This document shows positions 38,081 to 51,921 of a stretch of DNA of 64,000 nucleotides, piece after piece. Numbering within the stretch: position 1 is the stretch's first letter; every line of letters starts with the position of its first letter. The position numbers and the translations under genes are program-made. The stretch comes from Ptiloglossa arizonensis (lineage: Eukaryota; Arthropoda; Insecta; Hymenoptera; Colletidae). The stretch lies in contig NC_135054.1 in NCBI RefSeq assembly GCF_051014685.1, forward strand, positions 10,420,001 through 10,484,000, written 5' to 3'. The notes beneath the pieces are model-generated. The model searched no databases and was not told the origin of the DNA. It worked only from the letters and a program-made list of their open reading frames with translations.

Positions 38081-39030
38081 CTACGGACGCCATGATCTAT
38101 TTATGGTTCTGAGAAGGCATGATTTAATAATGTGAGAAATACATATACACGTACATTGCGCCGATATACCGAGTGGACCAGTATATTCTGACTAAACTGT
38201 TCCAGTATATTCTTTTAACATTTTGACTGGTATGTACCGGTGGTATATATGATGTTCAAAGTGTTAAATAGAAATTAAAGAAAAATGTTATATGAATATA
38301 CGATAAATTTTGTATTAAAGATTAAAAGAAATACGAAAAACAAACAAAACAATAATCTATTTTTATTGTCAGTACGTTACACAATAAGAATAGTGGAACT
38401 ATGTTTATGAAGTAAGTATTAATGCACGATAGTAGTAACTTGTAATTAAATAATATACAAATACTTTTGATATTAAATTTACTGGTAGTGTTCGAATCGT
38501 CGACTTTCCATTTGTTGATATGCCAATAGTATACATAACGAATTATCTATATTGGTTCCAAGAACCTCTGCTCTTAGCCTTGTAAGTGATTCTCAATGAA
38601 GAGGACAAGTTTTGTGCATGGCATTCGATTCACGTTTTAGATTTCATTTGCTAAGAAATAGACCTACAGTTTATATATATGATGTTTTTTCTCCAAAATG
38701 ATCTGCTAAATACGTGGACAAAGTTTGTTGAATATCTCATTGGACACCTCGTATATTACTTATCATACTCAACATAAATATTATAACAATCCAAACACAC
38801 GTAGTTTACTTTAAATCAAAATTTTGGCACTTAGTTTAGATTCTCTTTAATATACAAAAATGTGATTCTTTATACCAAGAAATATACAAATAATTAATGT
38901 ATACAAGAAGAACTCAACATAGATAAATTGATATGAAAATGACAGTCAATTGTTAAAAATGATATTTTAATTATGCGCTACTACTTTTTTGTACATTGTA
39001 CATCCTCTCATTTTCATATTATTGTTTATA

Positions 39031-39170
39031 TTAGGTTGTTCGGAAAGTCGTTTCGTTTTTGTTTTTTTTTTTTTGTGAAAATGAAACACGATTTTTTAGA
39101 ATGTATAAACATTTCATTAAATTATATATTCTCCATTTTGGAAAACGAAATGACTTCTCGAACAATCCAA
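39031..39170. mobile_element. Mariner-type MITE, 140 bp
   Basis: Left terminus TTAGGTTGTTCGGAAAGTCG and, in reverse complement, right terminus TTGGATTGTTCGAGAAGTCA; both continue TTTCGTTTT. The terminal repeats are about 30 bp with few mismatches, and the element is flanked by TA on both sides (39,029-39,030 and 39,171-39,172), the target duplication of Tc1/mariner elements. There is no room for a transposase, so it is non-autonomous. Confidence 0.88.
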
Positions 39171-42100
39171 TATTATATATTATTTTCTTCTTACGCAAAT
39201 TAATCGCGTGTATATTTCTAAATAGAATCGATCACATTTTTGTGTATCAAAGAGGTGATAAATCAAGAATCGGAATATTTATTTAAAATAAACTGTACTT
39301 ATTTGAACTACATTTCTTACAATATTTGTTTCAAATATTATTACATCGTACATAAATTATTTCTTCCGTCGTAGATGCTCGGTTCGTTCCCCTCAATTGT
39401 TCAGAAACGTGTTACCTCGTTCAATGATCCAATAAAAATATACAGAAGCGACAACTGAACGCGGCTAAACGACTATAAATAACAGTAACAAACATGAATG
39501 AAGGTATCGGATCGTTTATGATCGGAAAGTATCGCAAATAATGTATATAAAGATTCAATACAACGAATTAAATACATAATCGAGGAATTGCGTCAAATTG
39601 ATACGTAATTTCACGTGGACGTCTCGAGCGTAAAGACGGGGGAAACGAGGATCGAAGTGGATCGAGAGGATGGTGGGCTGCCGTGGCTTTACCCCGGCGT
39701 GACGGGCCACATTCCACGCATTCCGCGCGGTCACGGCCATATCTCCCATTCCTCTAGATTTCTCGTCCCACCAGCAGCCCTACCATCGGTACCATCGCCA
39801 CCACCGACACCATCCTCTTCACCAGCGCCACCACTACCTCTCACCGTGCACCTTTCTAGCCTACTCTTTTCATACGTCACCCACGCCTGGAATATCTTTA
39901 TGTATTTAACTTCTATTTGCCAATTTTTCCTTACCGATGTGACGTAAAGTGCGCGACGAAAATATTCAACCAGCATATTCGGGTTGGAACATTTCAATTC
40001 TTCTTTTTACTCTCACTGAACAAGTTTTAAATATACTAATTTTAGTGCTTCCTTTTAGTTTTTCATTTTCATTATTAAACGTTTCTTTTCTTATTCTCCT
40101 ACATGTCTGTTATTTTCTTGCTCTTTTACTTATAGGTTTACTATTTTTATCTAAAACTAAGATAAACGAACCTAATAAAAATAAACAAATAATTTGTCCA
40201 AGTCTGATATTAATTATATTCTTTCTCTATTTGAATTTACATGTTACAAAAGTATATAGAGTTTTCTTTAAAAAAGATCCCAGTCTCTTCGATCAGATTT
40301 TTGTCACTGTACGTATTTCAGCATAGGTAGACATCAATGATCTATTACTAAATAGATAGAATAGTAGTTACTAAACTCCTATAACCTTCGAAGCTGAGAA
40401 CCACTGCTTATAGTTTACGAATAAACAGCTCGTAACACTTTATACCAACCGTCCTGTATTTCGGCCGAGAGGTTCAGCTCACAGAGGCGTGCGGATTGGT
40501 GGGCGCAGTTCTAGTCGAAGCCGGTTCTTTGATCAGCAATTAACACCACGAGTAGCTCTGAGCTCGATCTTCCGTATGCTCAGTGGATGTATCCTCCCTC
40601 CAGACACCGGAGCGATTTTCCTCTGACTCGTCCCTTCACAAATCGAATGGTTCACCTGTTTCATCATCCTTCGATGCACCTGACGGCTTTGCACGATATT
40701 GGTACGTAGTTGCTTGCACACGCCAGCATAGTCTGGTCACGCTTCTGATTGATCATGTTTCCGAATGCATTGGCCAAGTGCAGTTCAGTACAGTCAGAAG
40801 CGAAGCTTTCTGGAAAATTGCGGCCCAGAGTTCCAATTGCGATAGAGTCGGGCTTATTTCTTTAACCTTATCTAGAGTGTTCGTGTTATGAAAGTGCGCG
40901 TTGCAAGTTTTTATATATTCCCCGCACAACGCGCTATGCACGATCTCAGAAGTTTTGTTCCGTTTGATATATTTCTTCCATATTATCCGTCGTGCTACGT
41001 GCCCAAATCAAATTAGAACGAAGTGTACCGAGGTTAAAAGTCGTGGAAAATGGTTTCGAATCTTTCGACGAGTTCGGTTTTCTAATTAATTGCTCCATTC
41101 TTCTCCGGTTCTGACAATTTTAGCTTTGGATTTTTTTCTCATCGATCAAACAGGCAACAAAGCTTTTACGGTCAACGATCTTCACTTGTACAGGTAACAA
41201 TCTTTTACCATTTTGAAACAATATACGGAAATTCCATTGTAATTTGTTACGCGATTCGTTCGTAACGCAATGTAGCGTGATCGTTTGCAGAAATACAGTA
41301 TGTCGAGCGGTTAGTTAGTATTGTTGAAAGGTCAGAGTTATCGTGATAGATTATTTTAGTTGCAATCCCCTCGTAAAGCCAACGTACAATACGACCGATA
41401 CACGATACACGATATCGTTTATCCGATTGCAGATTCTTTTCAGAAAATCCCGTCCGGACCGAACTGCTGGCGCATCCAATCGAGATCCAATGTGCAAGAT
41501 GGCGTTTCCTTACGTAACACACGGCCACGTAGATAGGTATACATAGTAACCCACGAAACGTGTCCTTTTCGAGTTCTTTCTTCTTGTATTAGTTTTCTTT
41601 CTAGGCTAGCAAAGTGGTAACGCTGACAGATGTTAGGAAGATTAGACCGAAAGACACTTTCAGGGCGCGAAGAATCGTTTTGGACTTGTACATTTCTATT
41701 TTCAATTTTGTTTCAGCTTTGCCAATGTTCTTAGTGAATATTTTTACCTAGACGAGCATCTTCGAGATGATAGTTGCAAATTAAATGATGAAAGACCAAT
41801 GAATATGAGTCACTAAGGTTCTGTACAGATATTTGTTCGTATTTTAACTAACTGTAAAAAATTTCATATAATGAACTATCAATATTCTATAAAGTATAGA
41901 CAGTTACATCTATTGTTTCGAAATTATTGCCCAACTGAAGACATTGCTTATATCCTTGTATAAATTTTGTATATTTGTAACAAACACCACTTTTATATCG
42001 TTTTAATTATTAACGTTATTTCTGTCGATTATTAATACCTATATCGGCATAGGTTAATCAAATAGACTACGAAAATTAATTTAAAAAACAATATAACTAG

Positions 42101-43871
42101 AAAATAACCCAAATGTTTTCCACTCTTCTATGACTAAATGTATTAAAATATTCTATGATTAGAAAGCTTTGGAAAATGCTGACACAACTAATGGTTCTAC
42201 AGATGCGTATGTATATCCTTGTGTTGTGTACACGTGAGAAAGTGTATTTTCACGCACTTATTTTAACATTTATTTACATTTTACCAATGGTGCACCAAAA
42301 AATGAGGAAAACTGTTTCATGTTATCGTAGTTATTGTTATACCAAGGAGCATAGTATTTTAACACGATTTTGCGGGATTGTGTTGTTTTCGAGCAAGTGG
42401 AAAGCCTAAGGGTACATACATTAGAGTACGTATTCGCGAGACAATGGGCCTACTACTACCTTGGCCCTTTTTTGTGGCCCCGGGCAATACCGGCAACTCA
42501 GGAACAATGGCCCGCCGTCGAAACACAAACTACAGTTTCATTAGTACTCATAACTGACGAAATTAAGCCCCCTTTTCCTGTCGCCGTCCCTCCTTACCGG
42601 CGTTCCGCGTGTCATGGGTTAATTAAATTTGACCAAAAACATTTCACGAAATTCCGGGTTTTCAGGAGTTTTGGTCGTGCACGCTCCCAAACAGCGAATT
42701 CTCTGATCTCTAAAAATTATTTCTCAAATTCGTTGCGAAATTCAATTAAAGCTTTCAACTCTATTATTTTGCGTTGCGGTCGATCCGTATTTTAGACAAA
42801 GTTTCGTAGGATATTAAAAACCTTTAGAAGGTTAAAACAGAGGATCAGCGAAAATTGTACGTTACTTGGACAATTTCGTACTTTAATTCTCGAATATTTA
42901 AGCGAAAGTAGTAATGTCTGTAATTTCCTCATTTTTTCTGAAATTTTGTATATAATTAACTTCTTGTGTAATATTTAAGATTGCCTCGAAGAGGGTCATA
43001 ATTCAAGTGGTCGAAACCCCGTCAATTTGATTCTGATAAATTAATTTCTGTTTATTGCCCCGAACACCAATATTTCTTCTTCTCTGAACAACTACTGAGA
43101 GTAAATTTACGAGCCTTGTTTCGTTTCAAATTATGAAGATACCTTAGCACGAACTGTATTTATTGTTAGTAGCATTTGTAACTGTTTTATAATGAAATTG
43201 ACACGTTTCTTCTTTTTTTTTGTAACATTCGTTGTTTCTAGGTTCTCGTTCCACGATTAATGTAAACGTTGAACGTTAAGTTTGACTGTTTCGAGATATA
43301 CGGGGTCGGTGATTATTTTCGGCGAAACGATAAAGGAAAGGTTGCACACGTTTCTGTCTATCGTTATGTAGCTGCTATATATCGTTCAGATAATTTCTGG
43401 TAGCCCTGTAATCAACAGTGGCTGGCATTTGTCTCTCAAGATTATCGCTCCTCGCTATTTTGGATCGGTTATTAATAGCACAGAGTAAAGATAGCCAGGT
43501 TATTGGCAGTTAATGCCTCGAGTAATTTATTGATAGATACTACGTACGAGCAGATACGAACTGAAAACCTGCTATCATTTCATTTGTCCACGCAGCATGA
43601 ACATCGATCTCTTATTCCCGATCTCTCGACTCGGTCTACTTCGCTTGATGTTTTATTATTTCGTTGTCGACAAAAGAAAAAAACAACAGTTGCGTTGATA
43701 AATTCTTTACCAATTTTTTGTATACAAATCGGAACACGAGATATATAAAATCTAAACGAATCGTCGCGAGTTCGTTAGCTTCCTAAATTTTGCATCATAA
43801 AGACTGATTTATGTACAGAGTATTTTTGGCAGGTAGTTAAAAACTTTGCAGACCCGAAATAATCACTGAAT

Positions 43872-43906
43872 CAGTTTCCAAACTTTTTGGATGGCGCCCT
43901 CTTGAA
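43872..43906. mobile_element. Possible hAT-like terminus
   Basis: CAGTTTCCAAACTTTTTGGA followed by TGGCGCCCTC resembles the CAGTGGTTCCCAAACTTTTT termini of non-autonomous hAT elements. No second end was found. Weak call. Confidence 0.25.
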
Positions 43907-46900
43907 AAAAAAGATAATATCTACGTTCCAAACGAGTGGTATGATTAAAATGAAGACAGTAAAGTATATTTCTACGACAAATTCACATGACACGTAGATA
44001 GTTTCTAAGAACCGTACAAAACCAAAAAATAATTTGGTTATTATGCCTAATAGATTTCGAACAGTTTCTAACACTTTATGTAGGCCATCCCATGTACACA
44101 AGAAATTTTTATAATGTTTATTCCAATTCGTTTAAAATTAAATTGTTTGCATTGATTTCGATTCGTAAATTTTTTACTCATAACGATTTCTGTGTTCCTA
44201 TATTTCTATGATCCATTATTGAACTTATTTGAAAATCAGTAAATACTAGCATCATCGTAGTAAAGCTATTACGCGTGATCAATACCGTGAACAGTTCGAT
44301 TTCTATAAACAAAAAACGTAAGAAGTCAAAATGTTTACTATCATTTTAAACAAAACGTTCAGCTACAATTTACGACTTCCTTTATAACTCCATTTGTATA
44401 CATTTTACATAAATGACTTTAACGTGTTCATTCTTGAGACGATAGTGTGCACGATACATTTCCTTCTGCTAATTGGACTGAATCGAACATGGAAGGACAT
44501 AAGGTGTGCAATCGTTTCATCTCGCATTGTAAATAGCTCTGCTAGGCTACCGTGACTTTCGTTCTTTAATTCTTATTCGGGTCTAATCGAGGATTTCCTG
44601 CGCTACAATATTATTAGGTTAAAAAGAAAAGAAGAAAAAAGAGGATATCAATCGTATTGGGGCTAGCAGCGTGGCGAGGAAAAAGGAGAAATTGAAATTG
44701 TGTGTGGCCGTGAACGTCAGTATGAATAATTGTTATTACCCAGGGAGGAGTGAAACCGCGAGACAAAACCGGAAGTGCACTCGAGTAAAGTGGATAAGCG
44801 TAATGGTGCGTTGCGCATACAGAGGGAACACGCACTGGCGTTGTCAAAGGGAGTGCGTACCCCGTATAAATTCTAGAAGGGAGGAAAGAAGCGCAGCGAA
44901 TGGTGAAAAAGTCGACAAGAAAATTCCATCTTACGCACCTCGGCTTTATGCAAGAAGCCATCGGTGTGAAATGCAGTTTTCTTATTCGTCCGATCTCGCG
45001 AAACACCGAGCAAACGTCAAACTGTCAAAATTGACGAGTCTATCTGATTTGAAGGTGAACGAAAATCAACGTACTTTTGTTTGATCAAAAATTCAAATAT
45101 CGTGACAGAATTTTGTAACATTAACAATTGCTTCTCAAACGGTGACTTTTCAATGTTCAATTTTTCGTTCTCCAAACTGGGTAGGCTTCGTTATTAAATG
45201 ATTCGATTTCTTATTACCAATCATGATATATGTATATAATTCGATACATGCCTCACCGTGTATTCGTTTTACAAGAGGAGCAACAAGACGTTTGGACAGC
45301 TTGTAATATTGAAATTCTTGACGAGTTAAAATACTCTATTAACGTGCCATAAGTTTCTTACGTAGAGGTTTGAAACCTTTTGTTAAGTGTGGATACGATA
45401 GTTACCATGGAATGGTAAACTTAAACTGCCTGGAGGTTGTAGCGTACATGCGGAATGTCTTTACGCAAGAAATGTGTAAGGATATTATGAGGATTTGAAG
45501 TCACTTGATGCCTTGCCTGAAGGTACACTCCACCTTACGTTTTACACCAGAAAAAAACATCATACTTTTATTTGAAGGTAAGACTGGTTAACTGTTTCTA
45601 TTATCCTTTTCTAGAGAAGTAATTATTACATATAAAAAGGCTATATTAGAAACTCCATTACTCAAACTAATAGACAACTTCCCATAAGATAATGCTGGGA
45701 TAATGGAACATTCTTGTTTCTGACGTGGAAGCTGTATGTAGCAATATATTAATATAGAATGTTATTTTTATACCATTGTTACTTATTAAAATATTGTGCA
45801 AGAATTATACCTTTCAATTTATATAAATATATCCAGTAAAGTATGTATTGTTTTAATAAATATTTTCCTCGCGTGAGAATTGTGCGACATAAGCGTCGAT
45901 TAGAGACATTACTTTCCTTGGTTGCAACAAGTTGTAAGACAATACTGGAAAGTGTTCTCCACTCGAAAGAAGCAAAGTGGATAAACCTACTGGCGCGATG
46001 TGCACACAGAGGGTGATGTATGCTGCATTTAAACATACAGTTCACACATCGTGGCAATCCCGAGTGGACAGAACCACAGTTGACGTTGTGTCGTTCTTGA
46101 GATTTTTAAAACTCAAAACCTTCTTGTTTCTCGTATTTCTAAAGCGACCAATGTATGTAACAATGAAAATACACCAGGATCAGGATTCGTTTATCCTTGG
46201 ACGTAAACTGTTATTGTGCTTTACTTGACAAGAGATGTTTTGCAACTCGAAAATTCCAAGAAATTTGAAACTTGAAAAAGTACAGTAATAAAGTTATTTT
46301 GTTGTATCGAAAAGAATGAAGAAGTAAATAGATCTTGTGAAATGAATTTTGTAAAAAAATTTCTTTTTGCTATAGTGTAGTATATAAAAAGTCATAGAAT
46401 ATTGAGCTAAACTTTTTTCCGATATCCTTTACCATTTCGCAGATATTCATAATAATATAAAAACTCACAATTTCTTTGAAGAAATGTTTTCATTCCTAGG
46501 GTCGTTTCATTGCTGAAACAAAAAATAGTTACGTCATTAGCATAGCTCGTATTGTGTTTCTGCAAAGTTTTAAATTTTCTTGAATTTTCGAGTTGGCGAA
46601 CTTCCATTTCAAGTCGAATTCAATGATACAGAAAATATGACCCCACACAAAAATTTCACTAAACATTTATAGGATTCCTCGATTTGGCAAATATGTTGCT
46701 CGAAGAGTCTGTTTCATTTCTCTATCAACAGAATCCTCAATTGGCATTATACAATAAATATATATATATATATATAATCTGTAAGAAAAAAGTATATTGG
46801 TTTATTTCTAATTATTACTTTTACGAAATTTTATTCCGCGTACGATTAATTATACGTTTCCCATGAAAAGGTTAAGCACTGTACACTAATACACGTAAAA

Positions 46901-47560
46901 CAATGTTTCTTTAACACGAACGATACACAATAGTAATTTCATTTAAATAATTTGAAATGAAGAATACTTTTGTTATCAGAAAATGACCCTTCTTCCAAAT
47001 TAGAAAAGAAAACCCGTCAATTAACGTGACGCGTTCGATATTCGTTAACATCGTTTTACAGCTACCGGGCAGACAGACGAATCTACCAAACTGTGCTCCA
47101 AAGAACGTGCGTTTCGTGGAAATCTAACGATAACCGTTTTATTTATTGCGCGTACGTATCCAAAAGATTCAGCGACCGAAACGAAGGTCAGGATACCTGT
47201 GTGCCGGGTGCCAATTATATTCTCATGGGTTTCTCGTAGTTGGCAAGAAGCTTCCGAGCGGCGGAAAATACCACAAAAAGGTGCTTTCAGTTGTACAACA
47301 AAACGGGAGGGGAGAATGAGCGAGCGAGTTCGAGTGCCACGACGAATCCACGACGAAGCCATTACTACGTTCTTTGCCGGGGAAGTAATGTGTTATTGAG
47401 GAGCTACCAGGTGTAACTTATGCCTCTACCAAGCCTCGAGAGTTCATATTGTACCTGGAGCTCCTATGAAGTGCTCCGACAATAATGGGCCACCCTTTGT
47501 GCGTGATGCTCTATTGATGTCGAGAGGAATTCCGTAACGTCTGCGACCTGGAAGTGGACT

Positions 47561-47634
47561 CTCCTTTTCTCCCTCTCTCTCTCTGTACTTCTCCCTTCCT
47601 CTTTTCTCTCTCCCTCTCTCTCTCTCTCTCTCTT
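47561..47634. repeat. CT-rich microsatellite-like tract
   Basis: Imperfect (CT)n with TT and CC interruptions. Confidence 0.9.
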
Positions 47635-50600
47635 GCTTTCCTTCCAGCTTACCAGGGGTATCTGGCTTTTTTCTTAACCTGAAATATCTACGTTTCGACT
47701 GCGGTCCACGTTGAGGACGAAAACGAGTATCGTATACGGGCCGCATACTATTGTCACAGCACAAGAGGCGAGTTACCCAGACCCACCTGGATCTTTCAGG
47801 ACTGTCGACTCCATCGAGGCATCCATTGAAGGGACTTCGTGTGCCTCGATCGAATTTGGACTCTATTATCTAAGGGCTCGTTAAAAGACTTCGGGGTTTT
47901 GTCTGCGGACACGTTGGAGTGAGATCAATCTCGTGTTTTCTATTGTCGACATCGGCGAGGATGCCCAGAATGTCGTTTCAATAGGTTCCCCGAGGGTTAT
48001 TCGATGGGCACAGAAAGTCTTCTCGTAGAAATATCTCTTAACAATGTCATTCAAAATATCTCTTGTGACAAAACATCGAACTCGATGCCGACTATAGCCT
48101 TTTTAATCATTCGTCGTTGCATATTTAATATCCTTATAAAAAAATGTACAATTGTTGTACTTGTTATATAGAAGTATTGTAGCAGGAACGATTATGAAGA
48201 AAAAGAATACAATTTATGGATTAGCCAACGAAAAGCAGTGACCAAGGTGTTACTAGTTACTGTTTTCGTTATAATCGTACATCAGGATTGGTAATTTAGG
48301 TCGAAATCATTTTTCTTCACATTTTACCGACTCAAAAGTGTCCGAAGTTTACTTAATTCATACTCTATTCAAAATTTGTATACAGACTTGTTCAGAATAT
48401 TCTGTAGTAGTCTCAAAGAACTTAGCAGTGCAATTTTAAACATAACAACTAATAAAAATTATTTCCTTGGGCTTATCGTCACTGTTATACACGTTCATCT
48501 TTCTTTTGAATCATTTTAAATTTACCAATTTCTTTCCATAGCGTCTGGTATTACAAACTATCGCTAAAATTTGTAAATATAACTTAGTAAAAGTGGGAAA
48601 CAAAAGAAAAAGTACAACCCATTTTCAGATTTATACAAGGTTCTTAACAATTTCTGTTAAATAACAGTCTAGCTATATTATTTTTTGATCATGGAACTAT
48701 GAATAGAATAGAAGAGAATGAAACTTGTTATTTATTTTCGACTCTACGTCATCCATCAAAATTTTCCTAAACTTTGTTCTACGTTATTACTCCCACTTCT
48801 ACTCCAAAACCAAGAAAGTTCAGCTCGTTCTAGATTTATACCAAGTCTCTGAGTTAGACGAAACTTTGTATAAATTCAATACTAACCACATTGACCATCA
48901 AAGTTATTAAGTTTAATAAACTTTATTACTAAACTCCCAGTTCATTTATTTTCTTGTGTTCATTAGACAAATGATACTACTTGGGGCTTTCGAGTGTCAT
49001 GAGGCATGTCCTTTAGGAAAAACGTTCCAACGTTTCGCCAACATTGCAGTTAGCTTCATTAGGGGGAAAAAGAGGGGAGGAGGAGGAAATGACACACTGA
49101 TACTTGTGTGTGTTCTGCAGTTCTTGCCTATTAAAGTACATTCGGTTCAAACGATTCTCTCCATTCTACCGCAGATGCAGTTCCCATTCTCAATTGGTAG
49201 AATGTGTGTCACCAATCGGGATTCTTCAGTTTTCCGTGCATCCGTAGTAGTATCTATGGACAAAATTATTCGAACCGAGTGTACTAAAGTTCCGGATCGT
49301 TGCTCGTTAATTTTAATTGGTCAGCTGAACAATTTTCCTAAAAAACACGGCTCATATCCGAAATTTTCAAGTAATATCATCTGTAAAATAGTACAAAATT
49401 TACAACGATATGCAGATATGTGTATATTGTTGTATGCACATACTGAAACATTCTACGTTATCGTAAAACAGTATAATTATATAAAACAACGTCGTTGCAA
49501 GATACAATAAGTGTGAGAATTTGACTATAGATATTTACGAAGAATAAAAGGCTTTAGTCGTCATTGATTTATTATTTCGAAATATTGTACTCTCGTATTC
49601 TTTACAAATGGAAATAGTTTGAAAAATTAAGGTGGTTTTCTATTCAAGCCTATTTCTTTGGTTTTCTCGAGCAATAGGATAAATAAATAAAAATGCAAGT
49701 GCGTTGGTATTGAAGCAATACTGGAAACATATTTATGTATTTGTATTACTCTGTTTCGGTATTGTGTGTAGGTTTTCCTCAAGGGAATCCTGTTGCATTT
49801 CAATTGGAATCGGATAAATAAAGTAAGAGATACGTAATAGTTGACAAACTTAGAACCAATATATCCATTCCATTCAAATTGTTAGCAGTCAAGACTCTTA
49901 AGTGAAATTGCTATTCAGAGAAATTAAAAATAAATTTGCTTGTAGAGAAAAAAAAACACAATATAATTTCCACGTGAACTACGAGTATTTAGTAGATATG
50001 ATCTGGTAAAGGAAAGGTAAAATGAAAAATAAGATTTGAATCTTCTCAACTAATACTGCATAGTTACTGTCTGGGCAATCACACGGAAAGTGCATTATTA
50101 ATAGTGTTCCGGTACAAGATTCATTCTTTTAGCGTTCTAGAGCAAATCCCCTTAAGACAACAATACCAGATATAAACTTGCAGCCATTGAAGTTTCTTTT
50201 ATTACGAAACACGCGAGGGCGAGACGTTGAAACGTCGGTATCTCTTAGCGTACGTTATCCGGTCGTCTTATTAGAATATTCTGCAATGCTCGTCCCACAT
50301 GAACGCATTGGGCAATGAGAAAACTGAGAGCGTCGATCGTTCTTTGTTCAGGATATCGATTATACGTTCTCACGTGAACAGGAATAAGAGTATGCCGGAG
50401 TTTCATTTACTATCACTCTCGCTTAATCTCAGGGTGAAGAGGCGATCCGACTTATGGAGACCTACTAACATTTCATCGAATCGTGGTCGTTACGTAATTG
50501 TTCGAACAGAGTAAGATGGGATCAGAATAGCAAGAAGTTTTCGCGATACACGACAATGATTGTAGAAAATTGCTTTGTGACGAGCGAGGTCTGCTCGGTT

Positions 50601-50714
50601 TTAGTTTCCTTGTAAATAGATGTATTTAAAATTCTTAAATGGAAGATTATTCGAACGATTGATCAGGCCTAAGGCAAAATTTTCGAGTTGCTTCATGAAA
50701 AGGAAAGGAGTAAA

Positions 50715-50942
50715 TTAAATTTTTCGGAAAATTTCTACCGTTTTGTTTGAAAATACGATGCTACGATTATGTAAGTGTATTTGTAGAATTGAATGTAATA
50801 TATTTCTGAGATTACTTTCTAACCGTTTCTGTTCTTTCGGCGTTAACAGTAATATATAAACTAGATTTTTTGCAAGACGGTCCCTTTTCGGGTAAGTCCG
50901 TAAGTTGTGTCCCGGTCTGTTCGTTACTTCTGGTAAGGTCAT
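50715..50942 (-). other. Small ORF, 75 codons, unidentified
   Basis: Minus-strand ATG to TAA frame beginning MTLPEVTNRPGHNLRTYPKR and continuing with a Lys/Arg/Leu-rich helical stretch (TPKEQKRLESNLRNIL). The composition is fairly protein-like and the ATG is in an acceptable context (AACCATGA). No domain is recognised and no splice partner was found. Confidence 0.2.
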
Positions 50943-51882
50943 GGTTCAAGTGGCGGCAATTAACGTACTCTGTTTCCTCGGCTAACCTTTTAATCTCTCT
51001 ACCACGCCGGTTTATCTAAATTGTGCTAGTCGGTAGTGTGGGAACGTTATACACGAAGTGTCACGGGGAGGAAGTAGAGCGAATGCATCGCGATAAATGC
51101 GTCTGGGCTGAGCATGACTTTAAAGGGCGGATGCTAAAAAAGGATTGAAGACGATTTACGTGGACAGCGGTGATAAGTGCTTCAACGGTTACTATATTTA
51201 TGTTATTTATTTGTTTTGTCTATTTTTACGTTGGTGCATCTCTTCGTGGATCAAATTGTTTGCTAGAATCGTTGAAGGAATAATACACCACTATTTACAT
51301 TTCGCTAAATTCTCCAAGATGATTCAATATCGATTCAATAACGACACATAACTATTATATAATATTTAGTATCGTTTGCAGTGTAATTTCAAATTTTCTA
51401 TGTACTTTACATGAAAATTAACGGTAGAAAAAAATAATTGAAATAATTTTTTATATTCGATTGCCGCGATATTCGATTCTCCATAGGTTGTATATAAATT
51501 TAGAGAATATTATTTCTTTCTTATAACAAAGGTTACGCAAATTATGTGCATATAATGGTTGGTATTTGTCGAGGCTTCCGAGTAGTTATTAAAAAAAAAA
51601 GAATGTTGATATGTTTTTTCAAAAACACATTATTAGTACCTGAAAATCGATTGTATGAATCCAAATAAAAAAGTTTCAAGATAATGTGTGTGTAACGTTA
51701 TTGTGGAGTTTCCAATAGTAGATTTAAATTATTCCCAACTGCACGGGTGCCAGATAAACGAACTTGATATTTATGTCTTTTTCTACAAATAACTATTCAG
51801 TTCTCTAATGCATACTAATTTTCATTCTTTTTCTCAAACGTTCACTATCCATTATTTACTCGTGAATGGCGTCCGCTGACAG

Positions 51883-51921
51883 GCCGTTAACGGCTGACGG
51901 TCAGCTACGAGTTAACTCGTA
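51883..51921. repeat. Two perfect GTTAAC-centred palindromes
   Basis: GCCGTTAACGGC at 51,883-51,894 and TACGAGTTAACTCGTA at 51,906-51,921, 11 bases apart, in a short GC-richer patch within AT-rich DNA. Confidence 0.85.

Noticed and set aside
44671..45084. 137-codon plus-strand ORF
   Set aside because: No ATG at the start, basic low-information composition, equally long frame on the opposite strand.
48956..49510. 184-codon plus-strand ORF
   Set aside because: Its start overlaps a dispersed repeat (CAACGTTTCGCC family) and the translation has no domain; best explained by repeat-derived open sequence.
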